From Erythrobacter sp. (GTDB lineage Bacteria; Pseudomonadota; Alphaproteobacteria; Sphingomonadales; Sphingomonadaceae), in NCBI GenBank assembly GCA_024642335.1, contig JAHEBH010000015.1, forward strand, positions 1-53,058: DNA of 53,058 nt, in the 5' to 3' direction. Shown here in pieces: positions 29,918 to 36,349 of this stretch; within the stretch, counting starts at the first letter, position 1; every line of letters starts with the position of its first letter. Position numbers and translations under genes: made by a program. The notes beneath the pieces were generated by a model. It saw nothing but the letters and a program-made list of their open reading frames with translations. It made no database searches and had not been told where the DNA came from.

Positions 29918-31066
29918 ATGAGCGACGAAGTTCGCCAGTTCACCGTCGGGGATGACGATGATGGAGTGCGGCTGGACCGCTGGTTCAAGCGCCATCTGCC
30001 GCAGGTCAGCTTCGGCACCGTCTCGCGCTGGGCGCGCACCGGGCAGATGCGCGTGGACGGCAAGCGCGTGAAGCCGGATGACCGGCTGGCGGCAGGCCAG
30101 CTTGTGCGCGTACCGCCCGGTGGTGAGGACAGCGCCAGGAAACCGCGCAAGCGGCAAGAGCTGACGGCAGAGGAAGAAGCGCAGGCAGAAGCCATGCTGA
30201 TCTGCCGCACCAAGAGCGCGCTGGTGCTCAACAAGCCGCCGGGCCTTGCCACGCAGGGCGGCACCAAGACCACAAAGCATGTCGATGGCCTGCTCGATGC
30301 CTATGCGGGAGAGGACGAACCGCGCCCACGCCTGGTCCACCGGCTGGACAAGGATACATCCGGCGTCTTGCTCGTGGCGCGCACGCCGGGCGCCGCGGCA
30401 TCCTATTCCAAGCGCTTTGCTGGCCGCAGTGCCAAGAAGATATACTGGGCGCTGGTCGTCGGCGTGCCCGATATCAAGGAAGGTGCCGTCGATGCCCCGC
30501 TCGCCAAGCAGCCGGGAACGGGCGGCGAGAAGATGCATGTCGATACAGAGGGCGGACAGCCTGCCAGGACGCTCTATCGCGTGGTCGACCGCGCCGGAGA
30601 CCGCGCAGCATGGGTGGAATTGCAGCCGCTGACGGGCCGCACGCACCAGTTGCGCGTGCATATGGCGGCAATCGGCCATCCCATTGTCGGTGACGGCAAG
30701 TATGGCGGGCCCGATGCCTTCCTGACCGGAACGATCAGCCGCAAGATGCATCTCCATGCGCGCCGCCTGATCATCGATGAGCCGAGCGCCAAGGGCAAGG
30801 AAGGCGGCATTCTCGATGTGACGGCCGAACTGCCCGAACATTTCGCCGCCAGCATGGAAAGCCTTGGCTTTGACGAGAACACCAGCGCTGCCGAGCCAGA
30901 AAGCGGACCTCCGCCAAAATCACGCGAAGTGAAAAAGCAGGAAGCCCGCCAGCACGCCAAGCAATATCGCAAGGCGCGCCGCGGTGAGCGCAAGGCCCGC
31001 TCGCAAGGAGGGGAACGCACCGGCAAGCCCCCGCGTCCCAAGCCGAAGGGCAAAGGCAAGCGTTGA
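29918..31066 (+). CDS. RluC/RluD-family 23S rRNA pseudouridine synthase
   Basis: A 382-residue enzyme. Residues about 14-75 form an S4 RNA-binding domain (VRLDRWFKRHLPQVSFGTVS ...), the catalytic domain spans about 95-310 with HRLDKDTSGVLLVART and catalytic Asp144, and LQPLTGRTHQLRVHM is the conserved C-terminal motif. The last 70 residues are a strongly basic lysine/arginine tail beyond the normal family end, likely unstructured and RNA-binding. It most resembles RluC. The stop codon shares one base with the start of the next gene. Confidence 0.9.
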   Translation: MSDEVRQFTVGDDDDGVRLDRWFKRHLPQVSFGTVSRWARTGQMRVDGKRVKPDDRLAAGQLVRVPPGGEDSARKPRKRQELTAEEEAQAEAMLICRTKSALVLNKPPGLATQGGTKTTKHVDGLLDAYAGEDEPRPRLVHRLDKDTSGVLLVARTPGAAASYSKRFAGRSAKKIYWALVVGVPDIKEGAVDAPLAKQPGTGGEKMHVDTEGGQPARTLYRVVDRAGDRAAWVELQPLTGRTHQLRVHMAAIGHPIVGDGKYGGPDAFLTGTISRKMHLHARRLIIDEPSAKGKEGGILDVTAELPEHFAASMESLGFDENTSAAEPESGPPPKSREVKKQEARQHAKQYRKARRGERKARSQGGERTGKPPRPKPKGKGKR

Positions 31067-31722
31067 TGGGCAATCGCCTGGCGATATTCGATTGCGACGG
31101 AACCCTGTGTGACGGGCAGGCCTTTATCTGCCGCTCGATGGATATCGCCTTTGCCCAATGCGGATTGCCCGAGCCCGACGCGCACGAGGTTCGCCGCATC
31201 GTCGGGCTAAGCCTGCCCGTCGCAGTACGCCGCCTCGCGCCCGACATCGATGACAGCCTGCTGCGCCAGGCGGTTGCCGCCTACAAGGAAGCCTTCTTCG
31301 CATCGCGGCAGGACGGATCGCTGAGCGAGCCGCTCTTTCCGGGCATGGAAGCGCTGGTGCGCTCGCTCCACGGGAAAGGCTGGACGCTCGGCGTCGCCAC
31401 CGGCAAATCCGAGCGCGGGCTGAAGAGCACGCTCGCCATGCACGGCCTGCTCGACTTCTTCTCGACCTTGCAGACTTCCGACCGCCATCCTTCCAAACCG
31501 CACCCGTCGATGCTCGTCACAGCAATGGAAGACGCCCTCGCTTCGCCCGAACAGACGGTAATGATCGGCGATACGATGTTCGACATGGAAGCCGCCAAGG
31601 CGGCGGGGACCGATGCCATAGGCGTCGCCTGGGGCTATCACGGTGTCGAGGAACTGTTCGCCGCCGGCGCGCGTGCGGTTGCGCGCACGGCCGGGGAACT
31701 GGAGGAACTGATCCATGGATAG
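31066..31722 (+). CDS. HAD-family hydrolase (phosphoglycolate-phosphatase-like)
   Basis: A 218-residue haloacid-dehalogenase-type phosphatase. The nucleophile motif is FDCDGTLCDG with Asp9 and the acid/base Asp11; motif II is VATGKSERG, motif III lysine is in SKPHPSM, and motif IV is MIGDTMFDMEAAKAAG. The small alpha-helical cap follows motif I, as in Gph-type enzymes. The ATG at 31066 overlaps the preceding TGA by one base; a TTG one codon earlier is possible. The natural substrate is not readable from sequence. Confidence 0.9.
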   Translation: MGNRLAIFDCDGTLCDGQAFICRSMDIAFAQCGLPEPDAHEVRRIVGLSLPVAVRRLAPDIDDSLLRQAVAAYKEAFFASRQDGSLSEPLFPGMEALVRSLHGKGWTLGVATGKSERGLKSTLAMHGLLDFFSTLQTSDRHPSKPHPSMLVTAMEDALASPEQTVMIGDTMFDMEAAKAAGTDAIGVAWGYHGVEELFAAGARAVARTAGELEELIHG

Positions 31723-31948
31723 GCAAGCAGATGAGGCCAAGGCCAAACGGCGTTTCCTCCTGATCAACCTCATGCGCGTGACCGGCGTGGCCATGATGCT
31801 GTTCGGCATTGCCATTGTCCAGCGCCTGATCGACCTGCCCGCCATCGCGGGTTATGTGCTGATCGTCTTGGGCTTTGGCGAGGCCTTCGTCACGCCGCAG
31901 ATTCTCGCCCGTATGTGGCGAAGCAACAGGCGCGACGACCCGCAATGA
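31715..31948 (+). CDS. small two-helix membrane protein
   Basis: A 77-residue protein with a charged N-terminus, two hydrophobic segments (about 17-36 and 42-58) and a basic end. I do not recognise a characterised family. It overlaps the phosphatase gene by 8 bp and the ATP12 gene by an ATGA, so it is co-translated with both. That tight coupling, rather than any motif, is the reason to treat it as real. Confidence 0.75.
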   Translation: MDRQADEAKAKRRFLLINLMRVTGVAMMLFGIAIVQRLIDLPAIAGYVLIVLGFGEAFVTPQILARMWRSNRRDDPQ

Positions 31949-32640
31949 GGCGCTTCTACAAGGATGTTTCCGCCGAGCCTGTCGATGGCGGCTGGCAGGT
32001 CATGCTGGACGGGAGCGGTATCAAATCGCCGGGCCGGGCAGCGCAGATCGTGCCGACTGAGAGGCTGGCGCTCCTGCTCGCCGAAGAATGGCGTGCGCAG
32101 GGCGAGGAAATCGATCCCAGGAGCTTCGTTTTCCGCGACATGGCGGATTACGCCATCGACGTGGTGCGCAAGGATCGCGCGGATACGATCGCCAAGCTGC
32201 TCAAGTTCTCTCAGACCGATACGCTCTGCTATCGCGGCAACCCCGGGGATCCGCTGTTCCAGCGGCAGGAGGAATTGTGGGAACCTCTGCTGCAACGCTG
32301 CGAGGCACGCCTTGGCATCACTTTCTCGCGCGTCAGCGGGATCATGTATGACCCGCAGGGCGCTGCAACGCTGGAGGGGCTGCGCGAGGCGCTGGAGACA
32401 CTGGACGACTTCGCCCTCGCCGCATTGCAGACGCTCACCTCCATTGCGGCTTCACTGGTCATCGGGCTGGAAGCACTGGAAGATGGCGCCGATGGCGAAG
32501 CCCTCTTTGCTGCCGCCAATGCGGAGGAAGACTGGCAGGCGGAAAAGTGGGGTTGGGACTGGGAGGCCGAAGAACGCCGCAAACTGCGGCTGGAGGCTTT
32601 CACGATGGCGGGGGAATTTGTGAAGGTTTTGAAAGGCTAG
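31945..32640 (+). CDS. ATP12-family F1-ATPase assembly chaperone
   Basis: A 231-residue protein of the ATP12 family, which in mitochondria and alphaproteobacteria chaperones the F1 alpha subunit during ATP synthase assembly. Supporting segments are RRFYKDVSAEPVDGGWQVML at the start, the T-rich SFVFRDMADYAIDVV region, TDTLCYRG and the C-terminal NAEEDWQAEKWGWDWEAE. The ATG overlaps the preceding stop (ATGA). It is the last gene of the crcB operon; a paired repeat follows within 10 bp. Confidence 0.9.
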   Translation: MRRFYKDVSAEPVDGGWQVMLDGSGIKSPGRAAQIVPTERLALLLAEEWRAQGEEIDPRSFVFRDMADYAIDVVRKDRADTIAKLLKFSQTDTLCYRGNPGDPLFQRQEELWEPLLQRCEARLGITFSRVSGIMYDPQGAATLEGLREALETLDDFALAALQTLTSIAASLVIGLEALEDGADGEALFAAANAEEDWQAEKWGWDWEAEERRKLRLEAFTMAGEFVKVLKG

Positions 32641-32649
32641 CTTCCTGCC

Positions 32650-32730
32650 TCCGCTCGTCCTGAGCCTGTCGAAGGACGAGTTGGCGCGACAGACGCTATT
32701 CGTGTCTCGACAAGCTCAGCGCGAACGGCT
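32650..32730. repeat. paired palindromic repeat (copy 2), ATP12 / lipoprotein gap
   Basis: Left arm CGCTCGTCCTGAGCCTGTCG (32652-32671) and right arm TCTCGACAAGCTCAGCGCGA (32705-32724) are inverted, imperfectly matching copies of the same unit found at 26232 and 39218. The centre differs from those copies. It sits between convergent genes, so it could serve as a terminator for either. Confidence 0.75.
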
Positions 32731-32736
32731 CAAAAG

Positions 32737-33324
32737 TCACCCGACCCAGTCAGCCACCTGTGCCGCCACTTCGTTGACTGCCTGGTTGAAAGCCGGTCCG
32801 ACAGACAGTGCATCGGGTGCAACGCCAGAAACCACGCTCTCGAAACGCTGCGTGCGCACATCGCCATCGGGTTGGCGCAGCACGGCGTCATAGCGCACAA
32901 CCACGCTGGAGCTTGGCACGTCATAATCCATCGCCACAAGTTCCCCGCCAAGCTGGGTACGCGCGGCGTAGTCCAGTTCGCCCCCGCCAATCACCAGCCT
33001 GTCGCTGGTAGCGCGGATCGTTTCTGCCAGCACGCGCTGGAAAAGCTGTGATGGCTTCTGCACCCAGAACGCATCCTGCAGGTATGCAAGCGAGCTGTCG
33101 TTCAAGCGCACCGGAATGCGGATTACATTGAGATGTTGCGGTGTGGAAGGCTCGGTCACAGCCAGCGCGCTTGCCATGTCGCCGGTGGCCGCGTCGCCAG
33201 CCGGAGCGATTGCTGCCGGGGTAAGGGTCAACAGTTGATCGGGCGCTTCGTCGCCACTCCCAATGCTGACACAACCGCCAAGCGCCAGTGCCGCCACCGC
33301 GCAGCCAAGCTTTATGAACCTCAT
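32737..33324 (-). CDS. ABC-type transport auxiliary lipoprotein (Mla/Pqi system)
   Basis: A 195-residue lipoprotein. From ATG 33324 (SD AAAGGAG eight bases upstream) the N-terminus RFIKLGCAVAALALGGC is a lipoprotein signal with the acylated cysteine at residue 18. The mature part matches the ABC_trans_aux/PqiC-type outer-membrane partner of MCE transporters (LDYAARTQLGGELVAMDY, DALSVGPAFNQAVNEVAAQV). An in-frame ATG at 33348 overlaps the mlaD stop and would also give coupled translation. It is the fourth gene of an MlaE-MlaF-MlaD operon. Confidence 0.85.
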   Translation of the reverse strand: MRFIKLGCAVAALALGGCVSIGSGDEAPDQLLTLTPAAIAPAGDAATGDMASALAVTEPSTPQHLNVIRIPVRLNDSSLAYLQDAFWVQKPSQLFQRVLAETIRATSDRLVIGGGELDYAARTQLGGELVAMDYDVPSSSVVVRYDAVLRQPDGDVRTQRFESVVSGVAPDALSVGPAFNQAVNEVAAQVADWVG

Positions 33325-33344
33325 TCCCGTGGCTCCTTTCGCGC

Positions 33345-34292
33345 TCATGGCTCGTAATCCGGCAGTGGTTTGCCGGTCAGCAAAGAACCCGCACCTTCGG
33401 TTTCCAGCGTCTCGGTCAGATTGCGCAGCGATTCACTGGTGCGACGCAGGTCACGTATGGTGGCCTGCGCGGCGGGCAAGGTGTCCTGCGCGAGCTGCCG
33501 GGTCATAGGCTGCACATCCTGCATTGTCTGGTTGAGCGAATCTGCCGCCTCACGCGCAGCTTGCAGCGTATTGCGCAATTCTACAGCAGCAGCCTTGCCC
33601 TCGTTCCCCAACAGGTCGTCCGCACTTTCGAGCGTCGATTCGAAAGCCGCCAGTGTTTCGGTCGATTGCGCCAGCGTGCCCTGCAGCTCCTGCATGGTGC
33701 GCTGGAATTCCGGCGAAGCAGCGGCGATCTCCGCGCTGATACGGTCGGTATTGCGCAGGATACCGGCGATCGATGCCTGATTCTCGTCATCCACTAGGCG
33801 TGTCAGCCTGTCGGTCAAGGTCGCGAGCCGCTCGAGCAGCAAAGGCGCGCTGGCGAGAATTTCCTGGATCGGCCCGCCTTCGGGCGGGATCACAGGTACG
33901 CCTTCGGGGCAGGCAGTAGTCTCGCACGTGATCGGTGGCTGACCCTGGCGTGCGCCATCAAGACTGAGCGTGGATACGCCTGTAAAACTGAAAGAGATCG
34001 ACGCCGTGGTCCCTACCAGCACAGGCACGTCACCGTCGATGCGGATACGCACCCGAACGTATTGCGGATCGTCTTCCCACAGCTTGATTTCCGATACCTG
34101 ACCCACAGGAACACCGGCGAAATCGACAGAGGATCCGCGCGCCAGGCCGCCCACCGATTGCTGGAACAGGATGTCATATTCCTTCTGGTCGGCATTGCTG
34201 AGGCGGGCGAGCCAGACAAAGAAGCCCGCCAGCGCCGCCAAGAGCAGCAAGGTAATGGCACCGACCCATACGTGGTTTGCGCGTGTTTCCAT
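33345..34292 (-). CDS. mlaD: MlaD/MCE-family phospholipid transport protein
   Basis: A 315-residue single-pass protein with an N-terminal anchor (VGAITLLLLAALAGFFVWLA, about residues 10-29) and one MCE domain at about 40-115 (VGGLARGSSVDFAGVPVG, VRIRIDGDVPVLVGTTA). The remaining 200 residues are a helical, coiled-coil-prone stretch rich in Q, T, L and E, which is much longer than in E. coli MlaD and may form a shuttle or tunnel across the periplasm. It sits between mlaF and the auxiliary lipoprotein. Confidence 0.92.
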   Translation of the reverse strand: METRANHVWVGAITLLLLAALAGFFVWLARLSNADQKEYDILFQQSVGGLARGSSVDFAGVPVGQVSEIKLWEDDPQYVRVRIRIDGDVPVLVGTTASISFSFTGVSTLSLDGARQGQPPITCETTACPEGVPVIPPEGGPIQEILASAPLLLERLATLTDRLTRLVDDENQASIAGILRNTDRISAEIAAASPEFQRTMQELQGTLAQSTETLAAFESTLESADDLLGNEGKAAAVELRNTLQAAREAADSLNQTMQDVQPMTRQLAQDTLPAAQATIRDLRRTSESLRNLTETLETEGAGSLLTGKPLPDYEP

Positions 34293-34301
34293 CGTGCCTC
34301 G

Positions 34302-35135
34302 CTATGCCTCGCTATCGCCTTGCTTGTCCATGCCCTTGCCGCGTGACTTGGCTGCTGAAGCCGCCCTGGCTCGTGGGCCACCGAAATATTCCTGTATCCA
34401 GGGATGCGGGTTTTCCAGCAGTTCGGGAATGGTTCCGCAGGCGATCACCTTCTTGTCCGCCAGCACCGCCACGCGGTCGCAAATGGCATAGAGCGTATCG
34501 AGATCGTGGGTGATCAGGAACACGGTCAGTCCCAGCGTGTCGGTCAATTCGCGCAGCAATTCGTCGAAACGCGCCGCACCGATCGGATCGAGACCCGCAG
34601 TCGGCTCGTCGAGGAACAGCAGTTCGGGATCGAGCGCCAGAGCGCGCGCCAGGCCGGCGCGCTTCTTCATGCCGCCCGACAGCTCCGAAGGGTATTTGTT
34701 GGTCTCCTCGCGCGGCAGGCCGGACAGCACCGTCTTGTAGCAGGCAATCTCGTCCAGCAATTGCTGCGACAGTTCGGGATAGAACTGCTTGAGCGGAATC
34801 TGCACATTCTCGCCCACGGTCAGCGTCGAAAACAGCGCCCCGCCCTGGAACAGCACGCCCCAGCGATTGCGCACACCCATAACCTCGTCCGGTTCGGCGG
34901 CGGTAATGTCCCTGCCCAGCACTTCGATACGGCCTTCGCGGGGAACCTGCAGTCCGATGATCGCGCGCATCAGCACCGATTTGCCCGACCCTGAACCGCC
35001 GACCACGCCCAGGATCTCTCCCTTGCGGACCTTCAGGCACAGATCCTCATGCACCACGAAATCACCAAAGGCATTCGTCAGGCCTTCGATGACAATCGGG
35101 TATTCCCCTTCGAAATGCAGGTCCTCGGTGTTCAT
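34302..35135 (-). CDS. mlaF: phospholipid transport ATP-binding protein MlaF
   Basis: A 277-residue ABC ATPase with Walker A GGSGSGKS, Q-loop around LFQGGALFSTLTV, signature LSGGMKKRAGLARAL and Walker B LLFLDEPTAGLDPIG. The ALFSTLTVGEN segment and the KKR in the signature are characteristic of the MlaF/Ttg2A subgroup. The ATG at 35135 overlaps the mlaE stop codon (ATGA). It energises phospholipid movement between inner and outer membranes through MlaE. Confidence 0.93.
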   Translation of the reverse strand: MNTEDLHFEGEYPIVIEGLTNAFGDFVVHEDLCLKVRKGEILGVVGGSGSGKSVLMRAIIGLQVPREGRIEVLGRDITAAEPDEVMGVRNRWGVLFQGGALFSTLTVGENVQIPLKQFYPELSQQLLDEIACYKTVLSGLPREETNKYPSELSGGMKKRAGLARALALDPELLFLDEPTAGLDPIGAARFDELLRELTDTLGLTVFLITHDLDTLYAICDRVAVLADKKVIACGTIPELLENPHPWIQEYFGGPRARAASAAKSRGKGMDKQGDSEA

Positions 35136-36241
35136 CCCCAGCCGATCTCCGTGAAGAAGACAGCGAAGAAGGCATCGAGCACGATGACAAGGAAGATCGC
35201 CTGCACCACCGCCTTTGTGGTGCGCAGGCCCACTTCCTCCGCATTCCCCTTCACCTGCATGCCCTGGTAACATCCGGACATCGCCACGATCAGGCCGAAT
35301 ACCGGTGCCTTGGCCATACCGACGTAAAGATCATGCAGCGGCACGACCTCCTGGATGCGGGAAATGAAGGTGAGGAACGGAATACCCAGTTGCACTTGCG
35401 AGATCACCGCGCCGCCGATGATCGCCATGACCGCGGCATAGAAGCCCAGCAAGGGCATCATCAGCATGGACGCCAGCACGCGCGGGATCACCAATGCCTC
35501 CACGGGAGAGACACCGATTGTGCGCATGGCGTCAATCTCTTCGGTCAGTTTCATTGTGCCGATCTGCGCCGCGAAGGCAGAGCCCGAGCGGCCGGCGACC
35601 ATGATCGCGGTCATCAATATGCCGAGTTCGCGCAGCGAGATACGGCCCGTCAAATTGATGGTGTAGATTTCGGCACCGAATTCACGCAGCTGGATCGCGC
35701 CCTGCTGGGCAATCACGATGCCGACGAGGAAACTCATCAAGCCGATGATCGGAAGCGAGGTAACACCCACCAGTTCCATCTGGCGGACCAATGCGCGCCC
35801 GCGGAATCGGCTCGGATGACGGATGATCCCGCCGGCCGCGACCAGCAGCGCGCCGAGGAAACCCAGATTGCGCCGTGTTCCGGCGAGGAGCGCGAACACT
35901 ACCTTTCCCACATGGGCCGGGACACGTGTCAGCAGATGGTCCTTATGCGGGGCAACGGCATGGGTGGTGGCGCTTTCCTCCACCGCCTGAAACAGCACCT
36001 TCGCCTGCTCGCTGGCCCCGGTTATCGTAGCAGCATGATCGCGTGCAAAGCGATATATGATCCATGCCCCCACCGTATCGATCGGTGCCGCCTGCGAAAT
36101 GTCGATAGCCTGGCAGGAGACTGAAAGCGCTCGCAAATCCTTGTCCAGCTGCGCGATGGTAGCCACCAGAAGGGGGCCATTCACCACAACCGTGGTGCGC
36201 CCCGCTTCTTCCCTGATGGTGAATTCCGCCCTGTCGCGCAT
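35132..36241 (-). CDS. mlaE: MlaE-family permease with N-terminal STAS-like domain
   Basis: A 369-residue protein. Residues 1-95 look like a STAS domain (RTTVVVNGPLLVATIAQLD, IDTVGAWIIYRFARDH); from about 120 the MlaE permease follows (VRQMELVGVTSLPIIGLMSF, GRSGSAFAAQIGTMKLTEEIDAMRTIGVSP split, RVLASMLMMPLL). In E. coli the STAS function is a separate protein, MlaB; here it is fused. The start at 36241 lacks a clear ribosome-binding site; ATG 36310 is an alternative that adds a hydrophobic leader. No mlaC or mlaA gene lies nearby. Confidence 0.9.
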   Translation of the reverse strand: MRDRAEFTIREEAGRTTVVVNGPLLVATIAQLDKDLRALSVSCQAIDISQAAPIDTVGAWIIYRFARDHAATITGASEQAKVLFQAVEESATTHAVAPHKDHLLTRVPAHVGKVVFALLAGTRRNLGFLGALLVAAGGIIRHPSRFRGRALVRQMELVGVTSLPIIGLMSFLVGIVIAQQGAIQLREFGAEIYTINLTGRISLRELGILMTAIMVAGRSGSAFAAQIGTMKLTEEIDAMRTIGVSPVEALVIPRVLASMLMMPLLGFYAAVMAIIGGAVISQVQLGIPFLTFISRIQEVVPLHDLYVGMAKAPVFGLIVAMSGCYQGMQVKGNAEEVGLRTTKAVVQAIFLVIVLDAFFAVFFTEIGWG

Positions 36242-36349
36242 GATGGGCCGCGGTATGCGGGCAAATCGCCCAGCCCGCAAGGCAAAGAGGGCCAATGCCC
36301 ACCAGACCATTGCCCTTAAGGAACAGCGCTGGCAAAGGCGCAAGCCAGT
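36242..36349. promoter_or_regulatory. divergent region mlaE / valS
   Basis: These 108 bp separate two divergent genes and should contain both promoters. A TATGACACG stretch lies directly at the valS start. No convincing -35/-10 pair or operator was seen. Confidence 0.3.
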
